Part shown: piece by piece, positions 30,540 through 43,330 of the stretch
How positions within the stretch are numbered: the stretch's first letter is position 1
How the letters are laid out: every line of letters begins with the position of its first letter
Source of the DNA: Albugo candida
Lineage: Eukaryota; Oomycota; Peronosporomycetes; Albuginales; Albuginaceae
Reading direction: 5' to 3'
DNA: 64,000 nucleotides
Assembly: GCA_905220665.1 (NCBI GenBank)
Contig: CAJNAR010000012.1
Coordinates: forward strand, 248,001-312,000
The notes under the pieces: model-generated
Seen by the model: the letters and a program-made list of their open reading frames with translations, nothing else
Database searches by the model: none
What the model was told of the DNA's origin: nothing
Translations under genes and position numbers: made by a program

Positions 30540-32693
30540 ATGTCGAAAGCACCAAAGGCAAAGAAAGGACAGCTTCATTACCAGCCATATCAGCAATCTG
30601 TGAGTACAAACTACAGTTGACGGCTTACAATATCGTAATAGCTATGGCTTAGAACCCCACAGCCAATCTTTCGGAACAAACTCTGTTTGATCCCATACTG
30701 AGGTAATGGAAATTATCCACTACATTACTGAATACATACTTACGCAATTTGTTGTTCGAATAGCGGTTTTTCGTCAAATCCGAGCAGAAATGTGTGGGAC
30801 GACTGGAAGAGCACTTCCTGGATCGATGGTGAAGAGAATTCGTTTGACTCATCTGCCAACGTGTTATCCTCTTTGGTCGAAATACCTCACAGCCCACGAA
30901 GAAATTATTATGCTGATTCTCAACCCAATATGTCTTCTTGGAGCACGTCTTACCACGCTGTCGATACTGTCAATTTGAACGTGTCAGAACGTAGCATTCA
31001 ACCCAATGTCCCTGATTTCTCGGAGCAAAGTCCTATGATGCCAATGCAGTGGATGGATACAAGTACTCAGCAACAGACAGTGCTATCGACTCAAGAACTC
31101 TCAAGCCCTGAAACCGTGTTTTCTCGTAATTTTTTGGAGAAAGAAGCCGCTTTATTTGACGGACCATTCCCGTCTATGGACCTGGCTAGTCTTGTGCAGG
31201 ATACTACAGTTCAATCGATGGAGGAAAAAGACGGTTCTTTCGTTGCTTCATGGTTTGATGACCGAACCGACAACAGATTCAATGGACAGAACGATTTTCA
31301 GCACCATCAACCACACCATTCTCAACCACAATTTGATAAACTGCGCGCAACTCAATCCGAGCAAAAGAATATATCATATAAAGTTGAGCCTAATGCTACA
31401 CCAAACAACAATCATCCTGCACAGTACGATCAACAAGCTTCGATGGCTCCATTGGCTTTGAAATTGGAAGAAGGAAAACAACCGATCAGTCAACTTCCAA
31501 ACATCCAAGGATACCCCCAGATGATGGTTCCGGGAGTCATTATGTACACCATGCCCGTCATGGGTAACTTCCCGCCGCAAATGTATGGAATGATGCCAGT
31601 CGGCATGCCATTGCAAATGAATATCGCGTCTGGAATGCAATTCCAGCCGCCATCTCCATTTGCTCCACGAAATGAAATGCCGTTTGATGTTAACACGACT
31701 GCGACCGGACAAGCGGAAGAAAAGTCTTCGAATCAAGCAGCACATACCGCTCAAGCAACACCATTCATAAAGCCTTCACATTTCGCGAATCCCGCGATGC
31801 TTCATTACCCAACCAACCACTCTATGCCAGTACCAGCCCTGTCAACAAACGGTCATTTTGCTGCATTCCAACCTATTGCGGAACCTCCAAATCGCAAGCC
31901 GAATTTCGTCAATATTGCTCGAAAACCTGAAAAGCCTCAAGCGAGTAGCATTTTAAAGTCTTTGATGGAAGAAGAAGCTAAGAAAAAGGAGAAGAAACTC
32001 GAACGAAATCGAGACTCGGCACGAGAAAGTCGAAGAAAACAGCAGTCTTATGTAGGTGTGCTAGAGAATGGGATCAAACGTCTGCAAATTAATCGGGAAT
32101 ATATCGTGTCGTATCAGTGGGGTCTCACGAAAACAGACACTAGACAAAGCTCGTCCCAAAAAGACCAGTTTGGTATCGGTCAGTTCATTTCCATTGTGTG
32201 CGGCGAAGTCGAGTTTCCATCGTACGTGGAAGACATCCACGTTCTCAAAAGACTAATGGCAAGCACACGTCATCGACGAGCGGTGATGAGTCTTTCAGGC
32301 CGATGGCGTGCACAGCTTGTTGCCAAATGCTTTGCGCAGATTGGAACTTTTTTGGCAAGGATACGAGATCGTATTATCGCGCTTCAGATTATATCTCAAC
32401 TTGGCAGCCCATTTACGAAGGATTTAGAGAACATTTTGCGACTTACACATACGCAAAAGCAACAGCTCGGTGCCTTGCATCTTTATGACCAAATTCGTTC
32501 CGAGATTTATGCCTTCATTTTGGCTGCCAAATCTATCACTGCTCTTCAAGCCCAAGCTCACAACATCGTCTATCATGCTTCCGCTCTAGAGCTTCCATTT
32601 AGCCAAGTATGTGCGTCAAAGCAATTACACCAATTGTTGCAGTTTACGGAGAATGGAGATATGATGCCAGAGGACATGCTGTTTCAAGTATAA
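30540..32693 (+). CDS. bZIP transcription factor, oomycete-type (intact copy)
   Basis: A nuclear DNA-binding regulator, 671 aa after splicing. Exon 1 30540-30599 (MSKAPKAKKGQLHYQPYQQS), 53-nt intron 30600-30652 (GTGAGT), exon 2 30653-30702, 85-nt intron 30703-30787, exon 3 30788-32693. The N-terminal two thirds is rich in Gln, Pro, Met and His, as in an activation region. The basic region lies at about residues 438-456 (ERNRDSARESRRKQQ, with the N-x7-R pattern), followed by a short, weak zipper. The C-terminal helical domain (LTHTQKQQLGALHLYDQIR) resembles the tail of other oomycete bZIPs. Three decayed copies are at 35.5, 48.6 and 63.0 kb. Intron positions are by eye but keep the frame. Confidence 0.78.
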
Positions 32694-33435
32694 TAATTAT
32701 CATTGTATGGAATTCTACTGGTTATACGCGTCAGCTTTGCTGAATGCTGATTGCAAGCTCTTTACTGAGAACACGCAATTTGGAAAGCGGCTACAAAGGA
32801 CGCCAGACTGCATATTTTTTTCGAGACTTGGCTTTCACGAGTAGCGTATTTCTAAATCGTGCGCTGGATTCATGCTGCTGACGGTGATGACTTGGCTCCT
32901 ACGCATATGTGAGTAACGGCAGCCTTCTGTTTCATGGTTTCTCGACAGTACAAGGAGCACAAGGAAGATCAATAATAAGGCTCATACTTTGCTGGTGGGT
33001 TCGTTCATATTACGCGAGATCATAACCATGACGACGTGCTCCATTGCTTCGGTCACCACAAGCTCATGTTGAGCAGCTGGGGCAAGAATGAATGAGTTTG
33101 AACAATGCTCGAATGCGGTCATGAGGCACGTTCGTATTGGACTGCTTGTTCGGTTGCGTGAAGCTGATGCGAAACTACGCACAGAAACTCAATGATCGAC
33201 ACCTTACACACATTCTCAATGTTATCGATTTTGGTCATCAAAACTCGACTTTGACTGCAAAATCATGTATTGATTCCTACTGAGCAGGAAATTAACTTTT
33301 GGCATAAAGCCCGGGTCTCTATTACGCTTTAATCGAATGATGGTTCACTGGATGCGAAAACCTTTGATTATCAAATGAGTGTGCGATACAACAGACACGA
33401 GACTGTATTTTCCGTGCTTGAGATCTTTGCAAGAA
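32694..33435. other. Gene-free stretch with remnants shared with other modules
   Basis: Contains short blocks (for example CTTTGCTGGTGGGTTCG, and TGCGTGAAGCTGATGCGAAA) that recur near 37810/38090 and 50620/50810. These are probably remnants of the same degenerate sequence. No intact gene. Confidence 0.45.
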
Positions 33436-35319
33436 TTACCGCCTTTCGGGTCCCAGGTACTTGCGTAGGTCATTTGCGGGTATAGGGCGCATGGAATGGA
33501 AATTGTCAATATTAATACCCCACACCGTCTTCAGCTGACATGGACATCTCGGTGCTATTATCGAGTTCTTCATCCAAATGAGGTTACGACGTGGCAACAT
33601 GACCAGTATCTCGCGTTTTAGAGCAAGACAGAACAAACAATTCTTATCAGAATACTTTACAAGCAAAAGTGAGAATTGCATATCAGAACTGGGCGCGTCG
33701 TCTTCAATAGCTACAGTATAGTGTGACGAGCCCACTTTCACTCGAGGTGGTTGTCGATGAACGGATCGTATTTTCTTTGCCGAGGCTCGTTCCAGTGTAT
33801 TTAATACCATTTGCCGAAAGTCTGTTCGAGCAGCGACGAGAGCTGATCCTGAAGGCGTTCTCTTTGCCATACTTTTCAGACTTCTACGCCCCGTCTTATC
33901 TTGTTTACTGATAAGAGAAGAAATGCTAGTGCGGTTTCCAGAGCCCGCTGATAACATTCGCGCCGGTGCAACAACTTGCTCGGACGAACCATAGGTCCAA
34001 CAAATTTCGTTGGGGACGAATAAAAACCTATTGCAGGTTTGCACGTTAAAGTTGCTGACGCAAGCTGCTAGCCTCAATTTCTCGATGTCCTTTACAGGAA
34101 ACAGAGATGTTATATCCGAAATTACGACGGGAGCTCGATCGTCGAAAAATTCCTGAATGCAAGCGAGACAATTCCCATAACCACCTGGCTCATTGTACGT
34201 GACAACACAATCACTATAGTAATCCAATTTGATATTTTTCGGCTCCACTAGTGCTATGAAAGTAGAGACTTGGTCGCCAATCGGTGTCGTGTCAAATTGT
34301 TTGTGGTACTTTTTGTAGCATTCGTTGGTTGGCACGTCCAGAATTGTGCATATTCCAGCACAAGCATCAGGAAATTGCGAATTGCTAGTCTCGCCGATCT
34401 TGCCAAATAAGAAATATGCATTCGACCTAGACTCCGTGCTGACCCTCATCCAATGCACAAATAAGTTTGTTTGTCGTGCTAAACAGTTTAAACAAGGTAA
34501 CATTGAATTATTAGTATCTCCCCTCTCTTCGGAAGTGCTTTCCAGTGGCGTTGCCAGTGCGCAGTGTAATTTCCGAACATTCTGCTCATGTTTATTATCT
34601 GATTGCCTTGCTTCTCCAGTGATGCCAGCCTGATCCTTGACTATAATGCCTGATTCTCCATAATAGGTAGAGACTCCTTCGCTATGCATCACTTCACATA
34701 ATTCATCACTGTATTTATCAGCCAGTACTTCTCTGCAACTTCGGGAATCCATGCAAGCTTTAGCTGTAATGTGTTTCTGATGCGATGTGCGCAGTATATA
34801 CACGAAATAATCATCTTGTAAATCTCGGAACAAAAACTCACCCATGCTTTTCGAATCACTCGTCTCTCTGAGACATACTCTGCATCTTTCTTCGACATGA
34901 ATGTGTTTTTGAGCTAAACATACGACTTTTTCTTCGAGCTCATTCATCCCAATCTTTTCTATAATTCGTGTAATCGATTCCGCGCTCTCTTTGGGAGATA
35001 TTTCTGGTGAAGCGCGTGGTGTCATCCGAATCAGATCGGCACAATGCCCTACGTGATTGCAGTGAGTCTGGATACGTACATGGCTCACATACGAAGCAGT
35101 GAGAACAAGTTTCACTGCGCTTTTTTGTGATTCCATGATACTAAAACCTTGGACACCTGCGGAGTTAAGCAAGCACTCCTGACAATCCCGGTACTTGGCA
35201 TACTCCGAATCTGACTGCGGCTTTATTGCCAAACGATAAGTTTTTTTGATCATTTCATCGGAAGTTGCACGATATGATACCAGAGTGATGAGAACGATTA
35301 TTCGATGAAGACATTGCAT
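33436..35319 (-). CDS. Secreted protein with repeated CxxC modules (intact copy)
   Basis: 627 aa, single exon, with an N-terminal signal peptide (MQCLHRIIVLITLVSYRATS). I do not recognise a known family. About five modules each begin with a CxxC pair (CQEC, CRVC, CLNC, CLAC, CLFC; all but the first followed by Leu or Ile) and carry a second Cys pair 30-50 residues later (HCNHVGHC, ACMDSRSC, ACAGIC, CVSNFNVQTC, RCPC). Modules are about 110-130 residues apart. Between modules 4 and 5 lies a basic, Ser-rich stretch. The layout suggests disulphide-bonded extracellular repeats, possibly an effector or cell-surface protein. It stands head to head with a bZIP pseudogene (35.48 kb). A broken paralogue lies at 56764-58497. 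Confidence 0.7.
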   Translation of the reverse strand: MQCLHRIIVLITLVSYRATSDEMIKKTYRLAIKPQSDSEYAKYRDCQECLLNSAGVQGFSIMESQKSAVKLVLTASYVSHVRIQTHCNHVGHCADLIRMTPRASPEISPKESAESITRIIEKIGMNELEEKVVCLAQKHIHVEERCRVCLRETSDSKSMGEFLFRDLQDDYFVYILRTSHQKHITAKACMDSRSCREVLADKYSDELCEVMHSEGVSTYYGESGIIVKDQAGITGEARQSDNKHEQNVRKLHCALATPLESTSEERGDTNNSMLPCLNCLARQTNLFVHWMRVSTESRSNAYFLFGKIGETSNSQFPDACAGICTILDVPTNECYKKYHKQFDTTPIGDQVSTFIALVEPKNIKLDYYSDCVVTYNEPGGYGNCLACIQEFFDDRAPVVISDITSLFPVKDIEKLRLAACVSNFNVQTCNRFLFVPNEICWTYGSSEQVVAPARMLSAGSGNRTSISSLISKQDKTGRRSLKSMAKRTPSGSALVAARTDFRQMVLNTLERASAKKIRSVHRQPPRVKVGSSHYTVAIEDDAPSSDMQFSLLLVKYSDKNCLFCLALKREILVMLPRRNLIWMKNSIIAPRCPCQLKTVWGINIDNFHSMRPIPANDLRKYLGPERR

Positions 35320-35483
35320 GGAGCAAAATCAAAAATAAGCATTTTGTAAAGAATTATAATCAAATTGCTTCTCATTACTGATCAATAGTTCAAAGCGACA
35401 ATTGAAAGCCCTTTTTGTCTCAGTTTATTCTATATATTTTTCGCATAATGTAGGGTTGGCTTGAATCCAACGAATGAGGAACG

Positions 35484-37190
35484 ATGCGCGTTTTCGAATC
35501 CATCAAACAGACAAAAAAGACAGCTCTTTTACCAGCCCTACCAGCAATTTGCGGTTAGAAACTGCAGCTGACAATTTCCATTTTTTTATAGCTATCGCAT
35601 GCGACTCTACCCTCGATCTATAGAACAATTTAAATCCATTCATATTTCTGATCTGATAATACCATTCATTCCATCAGGCAATACATTCTCGCAAAATTTG
35701 GTGTCAAATTAACAATTTTTTTTTTAATCAAATTCGAGCAAAAAGCTGTAGTAAAATCGGAAGAGCACTTCCTGGATCGAAGATGATTAACTCGTTTACT
35801 CATTCGAAGGCTTTGTATCTTGTTATTAGATACAGCTTAAGAATTACAACTCTAGAAAACCATGTGCTGGGTTCTCAATCCAATTTATTCGAGCTGTCAG
35901 ATTAATGTGATAGAACACATTACACAAAGCAACGAGTGGTATCTCTCGCAGCCAATCGTGTGATGACCACGCATCTAAGGAACAAAGTCCTGAGCCGGAG
36001 GTTTTCTATTTTTCCGCTTTCGTCAACGGACATGTCAACTCTTGTGCAGGGCACTCAAGCTCATAAGTGGAGGAGAAAGACAGCTCGTTCGTTGCTTCAT
36101 GGTGAAACCGATTCGACAACAGATTCAGTGGGTAGAACTGTTCCCGCCACTATCCAATTCATCATTCCCAAGGCACATCTGAAATAGCACCAGCAACTAC
36201 ATCCGGCTTCACTTTCAGCAAATTTCATCCCATGAAGCTGAGCCTCACGCTACAGCAAACTAACTTCGATCAAACAGTCTCTAAACAGGAAAGGATGCCC
36301 TCAGAAGATGGTTCGGAAGTTATCATGTCTACCATGTCCGTATGGATAACCTTGCGCCGCAAATGTTCGAAATGATGCCAGTTAGCAGTCACATCGCGCC
36401 CGAGTAGCGGTTTCCTCAGCATTCCCCATTGCTTTCACCATTGAATTCTGTTTGTGTTCAACCGACTGAGACCGGATAAGGGGAAGAAAAGTCCATGAAT
36501 CAAGCAGCACATACCCTTCACGAAACACCATTCATAAAACCTTTGCAGGAATTCTAACAAAATCGAAAAGCGGCACGAAAATTTGGAGAAAACACCAGTC
36601 GCAAGTCGAAGTGCTAGAAAATGAGTGCAAACGTCTTCAATCCAATTGTCTGTACATGATCAGCTGGTATCGGTCGATACCTTTACATTATATGCGACAT
36701 AAACGAGTTTCATCATACGTGGAAGATATTTACGCTTTGAAGATACTGACGGCAAGCACACTTCGTCGTCGAGAGGTTAAGAGTCTTTCGAAGGACGGCT
36801 TCGTCAGCTTGTTGTCGGATACTTTTCGCAGACCGAAACTTTCTTGGACAGGATACAGGATCATCTTATCGCGTTTTGTTTGGCAGCTCAACTCGGCAGA
36901 CGGTTGATGAAAGTTACGGAGGACGTTTTGCGCCTTACAAATGTAGAAAAGCAACAGAACGGCATTTTCATTTTTTCGAACAAATTTGTCCGTAAGGTAT
37001 GCCTTTATTGTGATCGCCAAAGCTATCACTGCTCTCCAAGTCAAGCTCACGACCTGGTCTATCATGCTTCCGCTGCAGAGCTTCCATAACCGAGTCTGTG
37101 CGTCGAAACGATTGCAACAATTCTTGAGTTCACGTAGAACGAAGACATCATGTCACAGGAAATGTTGTATAATGTGGAATGCTTTTGTAC
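35484..37190 (+). pseudogene. bZIP pseudogene 2
   Basis: Degenerate copy of the 30.5-kb bZIP. A start-like region near 35484 is followed by scattered homologous blocks broken by stops and frameshifts. Recognisable are VLENECKRLQ after a basic patch (36611), SSYVEDIYALKILTAST (36711) and FAQ-like plus DHLIAFCLAAQLG (about 36850), then QAHDLVYHASAAELP (37045). The start is 165 bases from the divergent Cys-module gene. Confidence 0.75.
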
Positions 37191-38334
37191 TCATGACTTT
37201 TATCGCATATGCGCGTCAGCTCCGTCAACATGGTTGCAAGCTGATCAACTCCTCAAGCTCTTCACCGATGACAGGCGACTTGAAAGTGGCTTCAAAGGGT
37301 GTCAAATCTCTGAACACAGTTGATTATAGTTTTGGAGACGTTCGTGGTACTTCGTCGAATATGAGTGAGATTGAAGTATGTATGAGGCACATTTGCAAGT
37401 ACTCTCGAGCGGGTGTAATGATCGTTTGAACTAACTTGACCTTCATGGGAAGCTTCACTTCTAACTCAGGCTCCGGAACCATGCGACCGACGATGTGCGT
37501 TGGATACGAGGACTGCATTCGATATGCAGCGTGATGGATGCTGGCTCCTGGGCAATACGAGAATAGCGAGTAACGGGCGAGCTTCAGATTGAAGAAAAAG
37601 ATCCGCGATTTGAGGTTATTCTGCATTTTTTGAGTTGAAATATGTGCAAAAGCGAGAGAGTACGAGCTGGAATGTTCCTTTGTGATGTCTGACTGTAAAC
37701 GCTTCAAAGATCGACGGGGGAACCGACGTGTTTGTGTGTGAACGAAGTCTCCATCGCACGATAGCTGGGAATACTCAAGACGTACAAAGAGATCACAATG
37801 GAAATACACACTTTGCTGGTGATTTGCTCATATTCCATAAAAATTCTCCCTGCCTCTTTCTCTTTCGTGCAAATGGAAGACTGTTCTTAACTGTCATCGT
37901 ATCCATTTCCTATGTAACCTGACCGTATTCAAACTCCAACATGGCGCACTATTTCAAACAGCACGGTCGTTAAATGACATCTTCCAACATATTCCGTGCA
38001 GAGTCGAGGGAAATGAACAGCTTGGCTCGAAAATGAGCTCGAATGCGTTTATCGAGCACGCGTCGTGTTTTATTCCTCCTTTGATTGCGTGAAGCTGATT
38101 CAAAACGGAAGAGCTATCAACAGCATGAAAGTCTGCTTCTCTTGAGAAAGATACACTTGCAAAAGACCCACTACACGCAACTAAAAATGAATTTGTCGCT
38201 GTTCCATACTTTTGTCTCATGCTTCTTGATCGATTTGCCTTTGACTTGACGCACAATTACCGCCAACTCCATGTCATGTTGTTCCAAAGACGGGATACTT
38301 CCCACAAAGCGTTGGAAGCCTCCTCTGAATACAG

Positions 38335-38961
38335 TTAAATCTCTTCGCCATCTTCTTGATCCTCATCTTCCTCGTCTTCTATAGATTTTTCTTCTTCATT
38401 CCGATACTGAGAAGTAAAGACTTAAGTGATGAACTCAAGAGTCTTCCAATTCACCTGAGTTAAAAGAGACTTGGAGAGATCCATGGCCACATTTCGTACT
38501 CCTAGGACATCATGCTGAGCAAAGTAACAATCAATACGCCACATAGTCTCGACATTGATCATCGAGGTTGTTGCAATTTCGTCGTTGAAAAGATCTATAG
38601 CGAGCGCTTTAGATATTGGAGCACGACAACTGCTCTGTTAGATGATGAGCCGTCCAGCCATTGGATGCTCACAGCAACAATATGCAGCTGAAGAGGCTAA
38701 ATTGAAGGAGTGCTGTTGGTCGAATGTTTCGACTTGAGCGAAATTACTCGAGCAAAAAAAATCAGTAGACGGGATTTGTGTGAAGCATTCTTCGAAGCGA
38801 CTTCTCCACCGGCATATTGCAGCGTCCAGTTGTTGGAGTTTTTCTGATTCGCAAAAAATTGAGAGAATTTCTATGGACGAGAGTGAGGAGGTTTGGAGTG
38901 TGGTCGTTGGGAATTGACTTGCAACATTGAAGCTCAAAAACAACAAGACGCGTCTCATCAA
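38335..38961 (-). pseudogene. Unrecognised minus-strand gene remnant with acidic C-terminus
   Basis: The last two exons of a former gene are readable: a piece including IDLFNDEIATTSMINVETMW and QHDVLGVRNVAMDLSKSLL, a 48-nt intron (38454-38407), then YRNEEEKSIEDEEDEDQED and a stop at 38335. The upstream frame has a stop at 38638 and further breaks. A matching but more decayed stretch lies at about 51290-51640. The product is not recognised. Confidence 0.4.
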
Positions 38962-40414
38962 CTATTTGGAAAGATTTTGAGATTTGTAAATGTTCCCATC
39001 GTGATTCCACTGTTGATCGGTATTGTGTGCGTTCAAAAGTCCATTGGAAGGGTGAGCGGAGGTGATTTCTTCAGCCGGCTTTGTTTCGTTCATAAAATGA
39101 AAACTGATGAGAAATTTATAGAATTTTACCGCTATCTTTATTCCGTCGTCTTTGTCATGGTTGGACATGCTTTGAGAAAGCGGTTAAAACAATTGATCCT
39201 GTGTCCATAATCAGATATGATCTTTTCTGTATTCCGATTCTTGAGTAAAATCGCGCTCTTCTTCGATCTCGATTCAATTCGTGAGATTCCATGCTTTTCT
39301 TTGTTAATCCGAGTGTTTTCTGCTTTTGAGCGCACTGCAAATTTGGAAGGTTTGTAAACCAGTTCTCACACTAATGTGTGGTATTTCATCCTCGAGCGAC
39401 AGTTTATTGACCACTGTTTGTCAATGTCTCCAGTCAAAGTAAATGATCAACGAGTTTTATCTTCACCCTGAGATTAATATGCGACCAAAACTCCGTTCTA
39501 TAACGAATTTATTCGCATATAGCATGAGGCTCACGCTTTGAAAACCTTTAACAGGAGATCTATATTATAGCAACTGCATTTCCTTGCTGAATAATTGATC
39601 CACAAATTTTTTCGGTCAGATTTTTGTCCCCAATGTGGTGATACAATCAAAAGAACAATTGTTGTGGTTCGGGATCATCCTCTTCCTACGAAGCATGTAG
39701 CAAAGAGCCTAAAGGCTTGACAAGATTGAGATATCTCTTCGGTAGTGAATGCAGAATGCCCTTATGATAAAAAACCTCACGCAATCAATCCTTTCATTAA
39801 GAGATTTTAATGAGCTTAATCTCTATCTTGCTGCATTTTCGAATCTAAATTGACGTGATGTATAACTGGCCATAACACTAAACCTCTGGCCAAATTGGTT
39901 GTCTCATTGCTCCCATAGTCTCACAGACGGACCCCTTTGTATGTGGTCGTTCAGCAAAATGATCGTATCCTACGACTCGACTAGTGAATAAAGACTGCAA
40001 GAGAATCGCAAGCGCTACATTGAAGCCTTGGCGAGAAGCATCTCAAGAGGACGCCAACCTTGTATTGAAGCTTTTCTCATGCGTTATAGCCACTGATAGA
40101 TATTCATGTACGTGATGAGGCTACGGACCGAAAATTCGCACAGGTGCCTTATAATCCGCAAGTGCCCAGAAAAATTGCAAGCTGACTTTCGCCATTGCTT
40201 TTCTCCTTCGTGGTATATTGAGGCTGTTCTTGAATATGATGGGTATTAATAAAGGCTGTGCAACCTTTTTTTCCATTCTGTGATCATAAGAAGTATCCCG
40301 AAGTCACGAAAGCTTTTGATGGTGGATAATGACCAAAGCTTGATAAATGAAATACTGTGTAGTGCACTTGATCTTAGCCATGAGGCCGAGAAGTTATATG
40401 AAATACTGTCTATT

Positions 40415-40531
40415 TTTTTTTCTTTTTTTGTCAAGGATTTCATTACACTGTTTATCTGGTTCTTTAACTACCTTCCTTATCCTGTCATGAGCCCCTGACC
40501 GTGTGAATATCACCAAGGTCCAACTTCAAAT
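40415..40531 (-). mobile_element. 5'-truncated SINE A copy with poly(A) tail and target duplication
   Basis: Matches the 3' part of SINE A at about 16443-16550. On the minus strand it ends CCTTGACA followed by an A-rich tail (T-run at 40412-40429 on the plus strand). It is flanked by a perfect 16-base duplication, TGAAATACTGTCTATT, at 40399-40414 and 40532-40547. The paralogous block has a single uninterrupted TGAAATACTGTCTATT at 53022-53037, the empty site. Confidence 0.88.
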
Positions 40532-41300
40532 TGAAATACTGTCTATTGCAGTAGCTTACGATGATTCCTTTTATTCGCACAACATTATGTGATATCTATT
40601 GCAAAATATCATCGAGCCATTGCTCCAAGCTATCTTCGACATGAACGCCTGCTGTCGGTATAACGGTTTGGACTGGAGCGTGCTGCTCTAAGCTATCGGA
40701 GTTTTCGGTGCGCTCGTCTACTCGAATTAAAACGTTAAGAAGAGTCTCCTGCTTGATAACGTAACAGGTATCTTACCACTCGCAATATTTGTTGCTGCAT
40801 GAATTGACCTGATGCTATCACACTTTATTTCACACTATTGACTCGGAGTGATATTGAAATCATTCAGATTCAGGTTGAGTCATCTTACACAGTATCTTTC
40901 ACCAATACGGTATCGTAAACTTGGAATGACGAGTTGAACCTTGGTGGCGATCTGATCCAAGTCCTATGATCAGAAGCTTGTATGATTGCTCATGCAATCA
41001 TGGTTGTATGCATACCATGAATATTTCATTGATCGTAGACGGCACACTCAAATCGCTTCCTTTCATTTCGAAAGCCTGCAGCGCACCGGTCTGACAATAT
41101 GCTTCACGGGGAAGGTGAGGCTGTGTAAGGTTGAAGCTGAAATCAAACTGTCTCATCGATTGCTTTTCCCCTTTGTTCTGTTGTTTCATCACCGTTGATC
41201 GAAGTCTCTCGCAAGAAACGGAATCTAATCAACAGAATCCATCCTTGTGAGCAATATTAGCGCTTTGCTTCCCTTACGATTACTTTTTCTTGTTTTGCGC

Positions 41301-42149
41301 ACGTTCTGGAGCTGTCTCGTAGGTGCGCCATAATGTACAAGCTATATGTAAAGTACGCAACCCATTGAGCTCCAAGCTCGAATCTGAACGATGTCACCTA
41401 ATGAACTTATGGAACCAAAGCGCAGCTACTTTACTTTTATAACAAGTAGTGGCAATTCAGTAACAGCCATACCGGAGCAATTCCACCAAGTAGCAGAATG
41501 TATGCGATCCTTAAGGCATGGTTAAGAAATCAAAATACAGTATTTTATTCGGTTCGGTTGCACGCAGCGTGTCATTATAAGGTCTTGGACACATTTCTCC
41601 TTCGCCACCAACCAATGTGAGAACTTCTTAACAAAAACCTCGCACATCTGACTTCATTGTCGTCATACGACATGTTCTGATAGTATGTAGAGTTTTGTAG
41701 CCATCTCATGATGACCTGCTGAGCCAGCATGAGTGAAGAATCATAGCGCCTCTTTTGTAACTTAATAGCTGCATCTAGTATCTATATGCATTTTTTTCTA
41801 TCAAACCATATCGATCTTTCGATATTCTTTGTCAGATCCTAATGTATCTGTTTTGTGGAGCTCTGCTTCCTGTGATTCCCTAGTTTCATCCAAGGAAGGC
41901 TTTCGAAATGTTTATTTTACAGCGGCGAGATGTTTTGCACCGTTGCTAATGAATAGCACGTCGGCGCTTCCGGCTCAATAACTTCATGTTTAGCACCCTC
42001 ATTAGGATAATGAAGCCGCTCCTACGTTAAGCCCACTTGACACATGCTCCCCCGTATATCTCACCATTATTAACTATGGCCCAACGTTGTAGTTTGCTCC
42101 CTTCTATGTCAAGAAATAGTATCATAAACACTATGCGTATCGAAAATGA
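41301..42149. other. Gene-free stretch next to the gypsy remnant
   Basis: No gene. May include decayed retrotransposon downstream sequence on the minus strand, which I could not assign. Confidence 0.35.
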
Positions 42150-43330
42150 ACAGCCAAGTACGATGGGCGATGGATATATGAAATCCCTTTCCTCTCAACA
42201 GTAGGTATTCCAATAGCTTTCATGCGTTCCCGATCGCGTATGCGTCTTCCTTAATCCTTGCTCACCTCAACATTGTTCTTTTCTGATGATCCGCTTAGAA
42301 ATGTTGATGGGAGAGGATTTTGCTCTGGCCTTTGTATTGGGATATTTGTCAGAGCCAGCCGCGTAAGCATAGCGCCCTGTTGATCTTGCGATGCATCTGT
42401 GCACATGTAGATTTACCACGTTTCTTTTGGATGAGTCATGAGTACATTGCGTCTTTTAATTTGTTTGGACATTTGTCCTGATGCATGTGGCCTTCCAAGA
42501 ACCTTTATAAGGTTTGGATTATTTGCAGATTTGGTCACACTTTCAACAACTTCGTGCAAATCGAGTAACAGTGCCGAGTAATTTGGCCTGTTGTTACGAA
42601 TCGAGTTCACAGCGAATAGTCTATGCTCAAGTTCAGCCGCACTTTACGGGTTTTTGAGTTAGCAAAGGCCCCGGAACCGACTCACGCAATGAATGATTTT
42701 TTATTTTGAGACTTCTTTCAGCACCATACTTTGAAATAATCTCTGAATTTTGCTGGATTGGCTTTCACGTCGTAGTCCGTGCACTGCTTTAGGACTACCT
42801 CCAATGTCTCCAAAAGTCTGGGTTTTTCTCGGCATATCCGAGAGCATCATCTAACCATACTTGTAATCAGTTTTCCCAGGCTCTTTCATAACTTGTAAAG
42901 CCACCTGTTGTACGCAAGCCACTGTATCATTGATCTCACGATGACACAAACCCTGTGAAATACTCTTGCTGGTCTCATAAAGATGTAGTTTCCAATATAA
43001 ATGCAAATAATCTAGCGAAAAATAACACGTTGATCCTTCCAATCGAGCCAAGACTACCTCCAGACGCGGCATTGGCCACGCCATAGGTACTGTTACGGCA
43101 TCGATAGAACGGAATCCGCTGTCATGCCATACTCACCGAATTATTTTTGCCGCAATTCGAGTCGCACTTTCACATTGCGAATCTGGATTTTTGTTAACCA
43201 AGCTGTGTTACGCCACTCCGACGAATGATTCTCCGAATAGTCCTTGTGCAAACATGGGTATCGTCCAGACTTTGCCATAATGGGACTTGATCCAACATCT
43301 GCTTTCACTTCAAGAGGAGTGACTATCACT
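42150..43330 (-). mobile_element. Ty3/gypsy retrotransposon pol remnant
   Basis: Minus-strand fragments in pol order. An RT start is at 43329-43141 (AKSGRYPCLHKDYSE, then TKIQIRNVKVRLELRQK). The RT core is at 43084-42950 (WPMPRLEVVLARLEGSTCYF, then LDYLHLYWKLHLYETS). An RNase H-like stretch is at about 42420-42130 (CTDASQDQQGAMLTRL, PLPSTFLSGSSE, then AHRTWLFIF). Stops and frameshifts occur throughout. No LTRs, gag or integrase were identified. Confidence 0.7.

Larger units (their letters stand above)
37200..41300. repeat. 4-kb degenerate block, paralogous to 50.1-53.9 kb
   Basis: Runs collinear with 50.1-53.9 kb. Matching landmarks: 37710/50519, 38100/50815, 38890/51540, 39200/51850, 40520/53022 and 41040/53510. 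Most sequence is decayed, with only short open frames on both strands. Orientation is the same as in the second copy. Confidence 0.7.
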
